A stretch of 64,000 bases of DNA from Sulfurospirillum arcachonense DSM 9755 (GTDB lineage: Bacteria; Campylobacterota; Campylobacteria; Campylobacterales; Sulfurospirillaceae). How positions within the stretch are numbered: the stretch's first letter is position 1; each line of letters starts with the position of its first letter. Positions 8,282 through 16,949 of this stretch are shown here, piece by piece. The DNA lies in NCBI RefSeq assembly GCF_000597725.1, contig NZ_JFBL01000001.1, positions 248,001 through 312,000 on the forward strand, written 5' to 3'. The notes beneath the pieces were generated by a model, which did no database searches, was not told the origin of the DNA, and worked only from the letters and a program-made list of their open reading frames with translations. The position numbers and the translations under genes were made by a program.

Positions 8282-9253
8282 TCAATATCCTAATGATTTT
8301 TTTATTTCTACAGCAAGTGATTTTATAACATTTATAGAAACAGAATTTCCAAATTGTTTATATAAATGTGAGTCAGCCAAAGAAGTAGGAATTTTATAAG
8401 AAGCAGGAAATCCTTGAAAATTACCACACTCTCTTGGAGTTAATTTTCGTATTCCTACTTTATCTTTAATTATAGGAACATTATGTCCTCCTGTTCCCAT
8501 ATTTGCTGTTAATGTAGGACAGACTAAACTTTTATTTTCTCTAATATATCGTCTTCTCCATTGATATACGCTATCCTCACTAACGACATCATCTTTGATT
8601 TTTTCAAATAAAGGTTTTCCATTATAATAATATTTCTTTTCCACGTTAGTCTCTAAACAATTTTTAATACTTTTTTCTAATTTGGTTTCTAGAGGAAATT
8701 TAAAATCAAGTGAATTATCTAAAAAAGCAATTATATAAATACGTTCTCTATTTTGTGGTATACCAAAATCTTTTGAATTTAATACTTTTGAAAAAACTTT
8801 ATATCCAATATCTTTTAGAGTTTGTTTTACAACCTTGAAAGTATTTCCATTGTCATGTCCTACAAAACCTTTTACATTTTCTAAAAAAATCACCTTTGGC
8901 TTATGATGTTTTGCTATTCTTGCAACATCAAAAAACAATGTTCCTCTAGTATCATCAAAACCTTTTCTATGTCCAGCAACACTAAATGCTTGACAAGGAA
9001 AACCTGCTAAAATAATATCATGCTCAGGTATTTCTTTTTCATCTATTTTAGTAATATCACCAAATGGCTTCTCGTAAAAATTTATATTATAAGTTTTTTG
9101 AGCATTGCTATCAATTTCTGAAGAAAAAACAAATTTTAATTTATTTTTAAATACTTCTTCAAAACCTAATCTTATTCCACCAATACCTGCGAATAAATCT
9201 ATAACTTTTAATTCATTATGTTCAATCACATTATTAGCAATTCTTTTAGTCAT
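8282..9253 (-). CDS. DNA (cytosine-5) methyltransferase, type II
   Basis: This C5-cytosine methyltransferase of about 323 aa has HhaI-like length and all core motifs in order: DLFAGIGG (SAM binding), GFPCQAFS with the catalytic Cys (residue 87 from this start), FLENVKGF, QNRERIYIIAF and the C-terminal FGNSVS. The target-recognition region contains LTANMGTGGHNVP. A longer frame would begin at GTG 9259, but AAGGG lies five bases before the ATG at 9253, which I prefer. With the following endonuclease gene it forms a compact restriction-modification unit inserted between pabB and the DsbA-like gene. Methylation specificity cannot be read from the sequence. Confidence 0.93.
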   Translation of the reverse strand: MTKRIANNVIEHNELKVIDLFAGIGGIRLGFEEVFKNKLKFVFSSEIDSNAQKTYNINFYEKPFGDITKIDEKEIPEHDIILAGFPCQAFSVAGHRKGFDDTRGTLFFDVARIAKHHKPKVIFLENVKGFVGHDNGNTFKVVKQTLKDIGYKVFSKVLNSKDFGIPQNRERIYIIAFLDNSLDFKFPLETKLEKSIKNCLETNVEKKYYYNGKPLFEKIKDDVVSEDSVYQWRRRYIRENKSLVCPTLTANMGTGGHNVPIIKDKVGIRKLTPRECGNFQGFPASYKIPTSLADSHLYKQFGNSVSINVIKSLAVEIKKSLGY

Positions 9254-9334
9254 TCTCACCCTTATAATATTTATGTGTTATTTTATCTAAAAAAATAGAT
9301 TTTAAATAAAATATTTCATTTTGTAATATTTTAT

Positions 9335-10276
9335 TTAACTTGGTATATAAACCTTATCTTTCATCTCTTCAAATTCACTTAGAGCGTCACTATCAAGTGT
9401 AATGCCTCCGCCACTTTTGTATATGTACCCATCTTCTGTTTTTTCTATAAAACGTATCATCACTGCAGAATCTAAACTTTTTCCATCGTAGTAACCAAAA
9501 ACTCCTGTGAAAAAACCTCTCTCATAATCTTCTATTTTATTTATAATTTGTACTGTTTTTTTCTTTGGAGTTCCTGTTATTGAACCAGCAGGAAGCATCT
9601 TAGCTAGTATATATCCTAAACTCTCATGCCAAGTTTCATCTAAATCTCCAGTGATTTTTGAGCTTACTTGCAAGAGCTCTTTTTTCCCTGCATTTATCTT
9701 CTCTATATACCGAAACTTTTCTACTTGTATGTTTTTTGCCACTATGCCTAAATCGTTTCTGAGTAAATCTACTACCATGGTGTGTTCGCTCATCTCTTTT
9801 TGATTGGCTAGTATCTTCTCTTTAGCATTTTCTTCACTTGCATCAATCGTCCCTTTCATGGGATAAGTACTTATTTGGTTATCTTCTATTTTTACAAACC
9901 TCTCAGGAGAAAAACAGACAAATTTATCTTTTACATGTAACTTAAAAGGTGCATTTGCACTATGAAAGATAGACTCTAAGTCAATCTCACCTTCAAGCTT
10001 TGTTTTAAAAGTAAGATTTAAAAGATAGGTATTTCCTTTTTTTATCTCTTCTTTTACTTTATTTAGGGCTTTTTCGTACTCTTGGAAGCTTACATGTAAC
10101 TTGTTGGAAATCTTACTTTTTTTAGGAAGGTTTATGTGTTCGTAGTTTCTAAATTTTTCTAGTTTAAACTGGACATTTTCATCTTCTAAAATCCAGTTTT
10201 TCATCTCAAAATCTATGGCAAAAAAGAGAGGTTTTCTCTTTTTGCCATATTCATTTAACTTTTCAATTATGTCCAA
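9335..10276 (-). CDS. pabB: Aminodeoxychorismate synthase component I
   Basis: This enzyme converts chorismate, with ammonia from PabA, to 4-amino-4-deoxychorismate for folate synthesis. At 313 aa it keeps the chorismate-binding core and lacks most of the N-terminal domain of E. coli PabB (about 450 aa). Visible motifs are YLLNLTF (84-90), YPMKGTIDA with the PabB-type Lys141 that separates it from anthranilate synthase, DLLRNDLG (170-177), [10 protein letters not shown] (230-239) and GGGITLDSD. The start is TTG at 10276 with GGAG seven bases upstream, inside the end of pyrB (14-bp overlap). Two TACATGTA copies lie at 9932 and 10091. Confidence 0.92.
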   Translation of the reverse strand: MDIIEKLNEYGKKRKPLFFAIDFEMKNWILEDENVQFKLEKFRNYEHINLPKKSKISNKLHVSFQEYEKALNKVKEEIKKGNTYLLNLTFKTKLEGEIDLESIFHSANAPFKLHVKDKFVCFSPERFVKIEDNQISTYPMKGTIDASEENAKEKILANQKEMSEHTMVVDLLRNDLGIVAKNIQVEKFRYIEKINAGKKELLQVSSKITGDLDETWHESLGYILAKMLPAGSITGTPKKKTVQIINKIEDYERGFFTGVFGYYDGKSLDSAVMIRFIEKTEDGYIYKSGGGITLDSDALSEFEEMKDKVYIPS

Positions 10277-11138
10277 TCAATTTCTCCAGCGCTGCCATAC
10301 GAATAGCAACACCATTTTTAACTTGTTCTAGAACTTTACACCTAGGGTCTCTTAACATAGCATCATCTATATCTACATTTCTATGAACTGGTCCAGGATG
10401 TAATAAAAGTATATTTCTATCGCCTACCAACTCTTTAGTAATACAAAAGTCTTTTGCATAATCTTTGAGTGAAGCATAGATTTGATTTTTATGACGTTCT
10501 GTTTGTGTTCTAAGACTCATAATAATATCTACATGATCAATAACTTCTTTTATGTCATGACTTACTTTGAGTGATGTTTCAGGTAAAAAATGAGGAGGTG
10601 CGACAAGAGTTACATCTAAACCGTATCTTGTAAGAAGTTCAATATTGCTATTGGCAACACGAGAGTTTTTAATATCTCCTACGATTGCTATTCTTTTGCC
10701 TTTTAAATCTTTAAAGTATCTACTCATTGTAAACAAATCTAACAAGGCCTGAGTAGGATGTGCATGAGAACCATCTCCACCATTTAAGATAGGACAGCTA
10801 ACGTAATTTGCCAAGATATGAGGAACACCTGCATTTTTATGTCTAACTACAATCGCATCAGGACCCATTGCATCAAGGTTTGCTGCTGTATCGAACAGTG
10901 TTTCACCTTTACTTGATGAACTTTTAGAGACATCAAGACTCACAACATTTGCACCAAGTCTTTTAGCCGCTACTTCAAAACTACTTCTTGTTCTCGTTGA
11001 ATTTTCAAAAAAGATAGTAATAATCATACGATCTTTTAGTATATCTCTTTGTTTTTCATCTAAAAACTCTTCTGCTCTTTTTAAAAGCGCATCTATTTCT
11101 TCAAGAGAAAAATCTCTTGTATTTATTAAATGTTGCAC
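10263..11138 (-). CDS. pyrB: Aspartate carbamoyltransferase catalytic subunit
   Basis: This enzyme catalyses carbamoyl phosphate plus aspartate to N-carbamoyl-aspartate in pyrimidine synthesis. The 291-aa protein carries [13 protein letters not shown] (carbamoyl-phosphate site, around residues 43-55), [16 protein letters not shown] and HPGPVHRN (aspartate domain). The start is GTG at 11138 with GAGGA at a normal distance. No pyrI regulatory subunit gene is next to it. It is coupled to pabB by a 14-bp overlap, an operon of two chorismate/pyrimidine genes with no direct metabolic link. Confidence 0.96.
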   Translation of the reverse strand: MQHLINTRDFSLEEIDALLKRAEEFLDEKQRDILKDRMIITIFFENSTRTRSSFEVAAKRLGANVVSLDVSKSSSSKGETLFDTAANLDAMGPDAIVVRHKNAGVPHILANYVSCPILNGGDGSHAHPTQALLDLFTMSRYFKDLKGKRIAIVGDIKNSRVANSNIELLTRYGLDVTLVAPPHFLPETSLKVSHDIKEVIDHVDIIMSLRTQTERHKNQIYASLKDYAKDFCITKELVGDRNILLLHPGPVHRNVDIDDAMLRDPRCKVLEQVKNGVAIRMAALEKLIGHN

Positions 11139-11211
11139 AGTATTTCCTCAAATAAATTGATGAATTTTATCAATTTTTCACTTAATTAACACTCTGTTTA
11201 AATTAGAAGTG

Positions 11212-11217
11212 TAAAAT
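11212..11217 (+). promoter_or_regulatory. Candidate -10 box for the first glycine-zipper gene
   Basis: TAAAAT lies 25 bases before the ATG at 11242, with AAGGA at 11231-11235 as ribosome site. The divergent pyrB start is 74 bases away. No convincing -35 box is seen, which is normal for Campylobacterota housekeeping promoters. Confidence 0.45.
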
Positions 11218-11241
11218 ATTGGAAAACAAAAAGGATATCAC

Positions 11242-11733
11242 ATGAAAAAACTTATTTTAATTCCATGTTTATTTTTAGGTTTGACTTTAAGTGCAGAATC
11301 TATTAGTTATAGCGACTCTGTAAATGTAATTTCGAGTGAACCTATCTTTAAAACAGTCACAACAAGAACTCCTTATCAAGAGTGTTGGGATGAAGAAGTG
11401 ACGACAAGTAGCTCTGATAATAGTCCGATAGGTGCTCTTATTGGTGGTGTTGCAGGAGGAATTTTAGGAAATCAAGTTGGTGGAGGAAGTGGAAAAACTG
11501 CAGCGACTGTTGGTGGTGCTATTGTTGGTACTCTTGTTGGAGACAATCTTTCAAAAAGAGGAAATACACCATCCTCTTCAATGCAAAGAAGATGTGTAAC
11601 AAAGTATCAAGAAAAAAGCGCTGAAAAATTAGTTGGCTATAAGAACATTGCAACTTACAAAGGTAAAACTATAACTAAATACAGTAACAGACAACTAGAT
11701 ACTATACATCTTTCAATCTCTGTTCATTACTAA
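11242..11733 (+). CDS. Glycine-zipper 2TM envelope protein, paralog 1
   Basis: This secreted or outer-membrane-associated protein (163 aa) has a signal peptide of about 18 residues ending LSA-ES. No lipobox cysteine sits at the cleavage site. It has a PYQECWDEEV motif, a glycine-zipper segment with GALIGGVAGGILGNQVGGG and GGAIVGTLVGDNLSKRG (SlyB/Rick17kDa-like), then RCVTKYQE and a VGYKNI...YKGK repeat unit at the C-terminus. It shares this whole architecture with the gene at 16371-16886. The two single cysteines in QECW and RRC could form a disulfide. Its end overlaps the end of bioD by 21 bp. The role is unknown. Confidence 0.85.
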   Translation: MKKLILIPCLFLGLTLSAESISYSDSVNVISSEPIFKTVTTRTPYQECWDEEVTTSSSDNSPIGALIGGVAGGILGNQVGGGSGKTAATVGGAIVGTLVGDNLSKRGNTPSSSMQRRCVTKYQEKSAEKLVGYKNIATYKGKTITKYSNRQLDTIHLSISVHY

Positions 11734-12366
11734 AGAATCTAAGATTTCACAAATATTTTTTTGAACACTTAGTACCTTGCCAAATTTATATTCATAAAAT
11801 GGCAAGGTAGTTTTTATAAAATCTTCTTCATTTTCTCTAAAATTTATACACCAAGTATATTTTACATCTAAGGACTCTAATAAGTTTATGTTTAACAAAG
11901 TATCATTAATACAACCAAGATTTGCATGAGTTACTAAAAGTGTAATGGCATTGAACTCTTTAATCAAATCATACATGTAAAGCTTTTCATCAACAGGAAC
12001 CATTAACCCTCCAGCTCCTTCAATAACAACTATATCACTTACTTGTGCTATGTTTTCAAATGCAGCGTGTATAGATGCATAGTCTATTTTTTCACCAGCT
12101 TTTGAGACATAAGGCGAAGCTGGAAGTTTGTATTGGATGGGCACAATATCTTTACATGTAAACTCTTTTAATGCAGGATTTGTTTTTTGTACGGCTTGAA
12201 GTAAAAGTCTTCCATCGAGAGGATACTCTTCTACCCCTGTTTCTATGGGTTTTAAAACACCTACTTTTAAGCCTCTTTTTCCTAACTCTTCTATAAGTTT
12301 AATTGTTGTGTATGTTTTTCCTATATCTGTATTTGTTGCTGATATAAATATTGGTCTATATTTCAC
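11713..12366 (-). CDS. bioD: Dethiobiotin synthetase
   Basis: This is an ATP-dependent carboxylase that closes the ureido ring of dethiobiotin in biotin synthesis. The 217-aa protein has the P-loop NTDIGKTYT (residues 12-20), the lysine-rich LKPIETGV block and EGAGGLMVPV. The start is GTG at 12366; the upstream AGAGAG is a modest ribosome site. No other biotin gene is adjacent, and a bioF-like gene is 45 kb away in this window. Copies of TACATGTA lie at 11972 (the only Tyr-Met-Tyr reading in the window) and 12153. Confidence 0.94.
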   Translation of the reverse strand: MKYRPIFISATNTDIGKTYTTIKLIEELGKRGLKVGVLKPIETGVEEYPLDGRLLLQAVQKTNPALKEFTCKDIVPIQYKLPASPYVSKAGEKIDYASIHAAFENIAQVSDIVVIEGAGGLMVPVDEKLYMYDLIKEFNAITLLVTHANLGCINDTLLNINLLESLDVKYTWCINFRENEEDFIKTTLPFYEYKFGKVLSVQKNICEILDSLVMNRD

Positions 12367-12464
12367 TTTTCTCTCTTTTTATCCAAATTTTTCTTTTATG
12401 AAGAATACTACTTTCATACTAAGTTTAGTATAAATCAATAAGGATATAATACTCGTTTAATATT

Positions 12465-12480
12465 AAATCACACGTGATTT
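12465..12480. promoter_or_regulatory. Inverted repeat upstream of the YitT gene
   Basis: AAATCAC and GTGATTT form 7-bp arms separated by two bases, 52 bases before the ATG at 12532. The spacing fits a dimeric repressor site or a short leader hairpin. No regulator is adjacent. Confidence 0.35.
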
Positions 12481-12531
12481 CTACTACTTCAACTGTATAA
12501 TTTCAAATCAATATTAAGACAGGACCCCACA

Positions 12532-13374
12532 ATGAAAAAATTTTCACAAATTTATAATTATATTTACCTCGTTTTTGGCACATTTAGTTTAGCTTTTGGA
12601 ACCGTACTATTTTTATCTCCAAACCATATAATAACTGGTGGAGGGATAGGTATGGCTCTTATGATAAATTATCTATCATCTACTCTTACATTAGGTATGC
12701 TTATCGCTCTTGTTAGTCTTCCTTTTGTTATATTAGGTTATGTATACTTTGGAAAATACTACACTTTTAAAACATTTATATCTATTTTTTTAGTTTCAAG
12801 TTTTACAGATTTACTCAAAGAAATTTTACAGATAAAACCACTTACCGATGACATACTGCTAGCTGCTATTTTTGGTGGTATATGCGTTGGACTAGGTGTT
12901 GGTTTAATCATCAAGGGCCGTTCATCCACAGGGAGTACTAGTGTTGTTGGAGAAATTGTTGCAGCAAGGACCAATTTAAAAGCAGCAGAAGTACTCTTAA
13001 TCATTGATGCAACTCTTATGGTTACGTCTATTTTTGTATATGGTGATTTGGAAAAATCTCTTTATAGTATGCTTAGTGTTTATATTACTGCAAAAGTTAT
13101 TGATATGATTTTAACAGGACGACCTTCTAAAAAAATAGTTAATATTATTTCAAACAATGTAGAAGAACTTACAAATCAAATAAGAGAAAACATTGAAGAA
13201 CATGGTACTGTTTTTAAAGGACAAGGTCTACATCAAGGACAAAATAAAACAGTTATTTATGTAACCGTTGATGTAAGTAAAATCCAATTACTAAAAGATT
13301 TAGTTGTAGAATATGACCCTGATGCTTTTTTAATTATAACAGAAGCTGCCGAATTTATAGGTAGAGGACATTAA
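12532..13374 (+). CDS. YitT family membrane protein (DUF161/DUF2179)
   Basis: This 280-aa inner-membrane protein has about five hydrophobic segments in residues 10-180, then a cytoplasmic DUF2179-type domain from about residue 195 containing the G-T-x-F-x-G-x-G block (EEHGTVFKGQGLHQG). The conserved loops GTVLFLSPNHIITGGGIG and GRSSTGSTSVVGE are typical of YitT. The ribosome site AGGA lies eight bases before the ATG. It is a single-gene unit between two other isolated genes. Transport function is only inferred for this family. Confidence 0.88.
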   Translation: MKKFSQIYNYIYLVFGTFSLAFGTVLFLSPNHIITGGGIGMALMINYLSSTLTLGMLIALVSLPFVILGYVYFGKYYTFKTFISIFLVSSFTDLLKEILQIKPLTDDILLAAIFGGICVGLGVGLIIKGRSSTGSTSVVGEIVAARTNLKAAEVLLIIDATLMVTSIFVYGDLEKSLYSMLSVYITAKVIDMILTGRPSKKIVNIISNNVEELTNQIRENIEEHGTVFKGQGLHQGQNKTVIYVTVDVSKIQLLKDLVVEYDPDAFLIITEAAEFIGRGH

Positions 13375-13405
13375 AAAGAAGTTAGAGCTAACTCTAAACT
13401 TCTTT
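13375..13405. terminator. Bidirectional terminator between yitT-like and adenine deaminase genes
   Basis: AAAGAAGTT/AACTTCTTT and inner AGAG/CTCT pair around a CTAA loop with one bulged A. It starts right after the YitT stop and reaches into the last codons of the convergent deaminase gene, so it can serve both. Confidence 0.7.
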
Positions 13406-14386
13406 AATCATTTCAATATATTTTTCAATTTGCACACTATTCAAAAAAGAAGCTTTAAAAGAGTTAATCACCAACTTTTTTACCTCTTCTTTACTTATAT
13501 CTAAACTTTTTACTAAAGATTCAAAATTATCATTTAAATAACCACCAAAATATGAAGGATCATCTGAGTTGACAGTCACCATAAGTCCTGCTCGTAGAAG
13601 TTTAACTATATTATGGTTACTCATAGTATCTACTGCTTTTAATTTTACATTTGAAAGTGGACACACAGTCAAAGGTATCTGCTTTTGTTTTAAATATTCT
13701 AAAAGTTTTTCATCTTCATCACATCTAATCCCATGATCAATTCTATCTACATGTAAAAGATTAATCGCTCCCCAAATATAAGAAGTATCTCCCTCTTCTC
13801 CTGCATGTGCTACGAGTTTATAACCTAACTCTTTTGCTTTTTTAAAAACATCTTGAAATTTTTGTGGAGGATTTCCTATTTCACTCGAATCCAAACCTAC
13901 TGCTAAAATTTTTTCTTTAAAAGGGATTGACTCTTCAAGTATAACAAATGCTTCTTCTTGGCTTAAGTGTCTTAAAAAACTCATAATTAAAAATGAAGTT
14001 ATACCAAACTCTTTTTTTGCTTTTTCTAATGCTTTTGTGATTCCGTTGATAACTATTTCAAACTTTATACCCCTACTTGTATGAGTTTGAGGGTCAAACA
14101 TTATCTCTGTATGAACTATATTTTGTTCTTTACACCTTAGAAGGTACTCCCAGGTCAAATCAAAAAAATCTTCTTCTTCAACGAGTACATTTGCTCCCGC
14201 GTAATATATATCTAAAAAAGATTGTAATGAAGTAAAGTTATAGGCTTTTCTTACTTCTTCGACATTTTTATAAGGAATTGATATATTGTTTTTTTTTGCC
14301 AATTTAAACATAAGTTCAGGTTCAAATGTACCTTCTATATGTAAATGTAATTCTGCTTTTGGTAATTTTTGTATATATTTTTTCAT
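13394..14386 (-). CDS. Adenosine/adenine deaminase, adenine-deaminase type 2 signature
   Basis: This zinc amidohydrolase of 330 aa belongs to the Add family. Metal ligands are visible in ELHLHIEG (His14, His16), VAHAGEEG, RIDHGIRC and VNSDDPSYFGGY. The HLHIEGT start motif and the DPxYFGGY ending are what I associate with the adenine deaminase (Aah1-like) branch, whereas true adenosine deaminases have HLDG. I therefore favour adenine to hypoxanthine salvage; adenosine deamination is the alternative. It is monocistronic, convergent with the YitT gene and divergent from the antiporter. A TACATGTA copy is at 13748. Confidence 0.87.
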   Translation of the reverse strand: MKKYIQKLPKAELHLHIEGTFEPELMFKLAKKNNISIPYKNVEEVRKAYNFTSLQSFLDIYYAGANVLVEEEDFFDLTWEYLLRCKEQNIVHTEIMFDPQTHTSRGIKFEIVINGITKALEKAKKEFGITSFLIMSFLRHLSQEEAFVILEESIPFKEKILAVGLDSSEIGNPPQKFQDVFKKAKELGYKLVAHAGEEGDTSYIWGAINLLHVDRIDHGIRCDEDEKLLEYLKQKQIPLTVCPLSNVKLKAVDTMSNHNIVKLLRAGLMVTVNSDDPSYFGGYLNDNFESLVKSLDISKEEVKKLVINSFKASFLNSVQIEKYIEMIKEV

Positions 14387-14489
14387 AAAGAAATTATAAC
14401 ATTTTTATAAAAATATTTTAGTACTACTTTTAACAATACATTTTTAATATTATAAATAAACTTATGCTAGAATGATTAGTTTAATTTTT

Positions 14490-14495
14490 AGGAGG
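14490..14495 (+). promoter_or_regulatory. Strong Shine-Dalgarno deciding a TTG start
   Basis: AGGAGG ends five bases before TTG at 14501. No ATG lies nearby in frame, so this site fixes the N-terminus of the NhaC-family antiporter and includes its cleavable-looking leader. Confidence 0.8.
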
Positions 14496-14500
14496 ACTTT

Positions 14501-16201
14501 TTGAATAGTAAATTAAAATTCATTTTAGCATTAACACTTCTTCCATTAGCACTTTTTGCTGATGCAAAAGAAAATGCACAAATATATGGGGTACTAACCC
14601 TTATTCCACCTTTAGTGGCAATAGCTTTAGCGTTCATAACAAAAAACGTTATTTTTTCACTTTTTATAGGTATTTTTAGTGGAACTTTTCTTATAAACAT
14701 CACGGGTAACAATATATTTATTGCATTTTACAATGCATTTATAGATCTTGTAAGTAAAATGGTTGGTTCTATGGCAGATTCTTGGAATGCCGGAATCATT
14801 CTTCAAGTTTTAACAATCGGTGGGATGATTGCTGTCATTACAAAAATGGGCGGGCCTAGAGCTATCGCTGAGAGTTTATCTAAAAAAGCAAAGTCTCAAC
14901 GTTCTGCTCAAATCTATACTTGGATTATGGGGTTTTTTATCTTCTTTGATGATTATGCAAACTCACTTATCATTGGACCTATTATGAGACCTGTTACAGA
15001 TAAGTTACATGTAAGCCGTGAAAAACTTGCTTTTATCATAGATGCAACAGCAGCACCAATAGCAGGTATTGCTCTAATTTCAACTTGGATTGGATATGAA
15101 ATATCTCTTATTAAAGATGCATATGCCATGATTGGACAAGTTGATGTAAATGCTTATGCAATTTTTGTAGAAACTATTCCTTATCGTTTTTATAACATCT
15201 TGATGTTAGCTTTTGTTTTCTTTACAGCATATTTTTTACGTGAATTTGGATCTATGCATAAGGCTGCAACTAGAGCTATTTCAACAGGCCAAGTGTATCA
15301 CCCAAATGCAAATATTATGATGAACCAAGAAAGCTCAACACTTGAACCTAAAGATGGAGTAGAACACTCAATTTGGAATGCGATTATTCCAATACTAAGT
15401 CTTATAGTAGTAGCATTTTTTGGATTTTATTTCAATGGTTACCATTCACTTGACGAAGCAGCATTAAAAATAGTGAGTGCAGATCCTTACTCTTTTGCTT
15501 CAATACGAGATTGTTTTGGAGCGGCTGATGCTAGTATCGTTCTTTTTGAAGCTGCACTCTTTGCTTCTATTGTAGCAATTGGAATGGGTATACAACAAAA
15601 AATGTTCAACCTAAGTGAAGGACTAGAAACATGGGTATTAGGTGTAAAAGCTTTAGTTATTACAGCTGTTATTCTTATCCTTGCTTGGTCCATAAGTTCA
15701 GTTATCAAAGAGCTTGGAACTTCAGCATATCTTGTTTCTATGCTAACAGATTCTACACCACAAATACTTTTACCTTCTATTATCTTTATACTAGGTTCTA
15801 TCGTTTCTTTTGCAACAGGAACATCTTATGGAACTATGGGAATTTTAATGCCTTTAGCAATTCCTATTGCAAATGCTGTGGGTATTCATACGGGATTAGA
15901 AAATGCAGAACTTCAAAACTATATTGTTTTAAATATTAGTGCAGTTCTAACTGGTGCTATCTTTGGTGATCACTGTTCACCAATCTCAGATACATCTATC
16001 CTTTCATCTATGGGATCATCTTGTGATCATATGGACCATATCCGTACCCAGCTATTTTATGCTATTTTTGTTGGTATTGTAGCTATTGTATTTGGATATA
16101 TTCCAGCAGCTATGGGTGTTTCTATGTATATATTACTTCCTTTAGCACTCGTCGTAGTTGCTTTAACCGTAAGGTTTTATGGAAAAGAAGTAAAAGCTTA
16201 A
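14501..16201 (+). CDS. NhaC-family Na+/H+ antiporter
   Basis: This polytopic inner-membrane antiporter has 566 aa and about 12-13 hydrophobic segments. Family blocks include FFDDYANSLIIGP, an internal FATGTSYGTMGILMPLA and FGDHCSPISDTS, the acidic and polar residues typical of COG1757. Upstream of the first conserved helix the protein begins with a signal-peptide-like stretch (SKLKFILALTLLPLALFADA), set by a strong AGGAGG before the TTG. Whether it exchanges Na+ or carries an organic substrate cannot be told. It is monocistronic, ending at the hairpin at 16210. A TACATGTA copy is at 15006. Confidence 0.9.
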   Translation: MNSKLKFILALTLLPLALFADAKENAQIYGVLTLIPPLVAIALAFITKNVIFSLFIGIFSGTFLINITGNNIFIAFYNAFIDLVSKMVGSMADSWNAGIILQVLTIGGMIAVITKMGGPRAIAESLSKKAKSQRSAQIYTWIMGFFIFFDDYANSLIIGPIMRPVTDKLHVSREKLAFIIDATAAPIAGIALISTWIGYEISLIKDAYAMIGQVDVNAYAIFVETIPYRFYNILMLAFVFFTAYFLREFGSMHKAATRAISTGQVYHPNANIMMNQESSTLEPKDGVEHSIWNAIIPILSLIVVAFFGFYFNGYHSLDEAALKIVSADPYSFASIRDCFGAADASIVLFEAALFASIVAIGMGIQQKMFNLSEGLETWVLGVKALVITAVILILAWSISSVIKELGTSAYLVSMLTDSTPQILLPSIIFILGSIVSFATGTSYGTMGILMPLAIPIANAVGIHTGLENAELQNYIVLNISAVLTGAIFGDHCSPISDTSILSSMGSSCDHMDHIRTQLFYAIFVGIVAIVFGYIPAAMGVSMYILLPLALVVVALTVRFYGKEVKA

Positions 16202-16209
16202 TCATTTTA

Positions 16210-16233
16210 AAGAGGTGACTCAGCTCACCTCTT
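16210..16233 (+). terminator. Terminator of the NhaC-family gene
   Basis: AAGAGGTGA and TCACCTCTT form a perfect 9-bp stem with a 6-base loop, eight bases after the stop codon. The trailing T-run is weak (CTTTC). Confidence 0.75.
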
Positions 16234-16315
16234 CTTTCACAATCATTTCACTTTTTTATTTTACAATTACTTTAACAACTGATTCAAACCACAGGTTTAG
16301 CTTCAGTGAGAGAAA

Positions 16316-16343
16316 TTTAACTTGGAACAAGTTCTAAGTTAAA
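16316..16343. promoter_or_regulatory. 28-bp dyad before the second glycine-zipper gene
   Basis: TTTAACTTGGAAC and GTTCTAAGTTAAA are reverse complements around AA with one mismatch. The dyad ends 27 bases before the ATG at 16371. It could be an operator for a dimeric regulator or a 5' UTR hairpin. The paralog at 11242 has no equivalent dyad, so the two genes are probably regulated differently. Confidence 0.5.
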
Positions 16344-16370
16344 GAAAACATAAAATAAAAAGGATTTAAA

Positions 16371-16886
16371 ATGAAAAAGATAGCAATAATTTTAACAGTA
16401 GCTGCAATCTCACTTAGTGCAGGCTCATTCACTTCATCAGAGAAAGTAAAAGTAACACACTCTAAACCAATATATAAAACAGTGACTACAAGTGTTCCTT
16501 ACCAAGAGTGTTGGGATGAACAAGTTCCAGTGCAACGCTATAGAAGTAGTCATAGAAACTCTTCAAATCCATTTGGTACTTTAATAGGAGGAGTTGCAGG
16601 AGGAATACTAGGAAATCAAGTAGGCAAAGGTAGAGGTAAAACAGTTGCAACTATAGGTGGTGCACTTATAGGAACTATGGTAGGCCATAATCTTTCAAAT
16701 AACCAAAGAAGAGACTCTTATAGAAGTTATGAGACACAACAAAGATGTTCTACAAGATATACACAAACTAGTGAAGAGAGATTTGTAGGGTATAAAAATA
16801 TAGGATACTATAACGGTCACAAAATAGTAAAAGTTGCACCAAGAAAATTAAGATATATTTCTATAAATAAAACAATTCATTATTAG
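16371..16886 (+). CDS. Glycine-zipper 2TM envelope protein, paralog 2
   Basis: This 171-aa paralog of the protein at 11242 has a signal peptide of about 19 residues (ending SLSAG), then the PYQECWDEQV motif and an Arg/Ser-rich stretch. The glycine zipper follows (GTLIGGVAGGILGNQVGKG, GGALIGTMVGHNLS), then RCSTRYTQ and the C-terminal VGYKNIGYYNGHKI unit. It is more basic than paralog 1. The gene ends 29 bases before the hairpin at 16916 and is probably monocistronic. Location in the envelope is well supported; function is not. Confidence 0.85.
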   Translation: MKKIAIILTVAAISLSAGSFTSSEKVKVTHSKPIYKTVTTSVPYQECWDEQVPVQRYRSSHRNSSNPFGTLIGGVAGGILGNQVGKGRGKTVATIGGALIGTMVGHNLSNNQRRDSYRSYETQQRCSTRYTQTSEERFVGYKNIGYYNGHKIVKVAPRKLRYISINKTIHY

Positions 16887-16915
16887 TATTATAAGTTTGT
16901 TAACACTCATACGAT

Positions 16916-16948
16916 AAAATACCCTAATTTAATAATTTAGGGTATTTT
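16916..16948 (+). terminator. 12-bp hairpin with T-run touching the next start codon
   Basis: AAAATACCCTAA (16916-16927) and TTAGGGTATTTT (16937-16948) pair perfectly around a 9-base loop, giving a Rho-independent terminator for the glycine-zipper gene. The 3' arm contains the only plausible ribosome site (AGGG) of the RND gene, whose ATG is at 16950. Folding would therefore hide that site. Confidence 0.7.
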
Positions 16949-16949
16949 T

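Noticed and set aside
15631-15939. Alternative plus-strand frame inside the NhaC-family gene
   Set aside because: Composition is Tyr/Phe/Cys-rich shadow type, and the overlapping frame encodes conserved family motifs.
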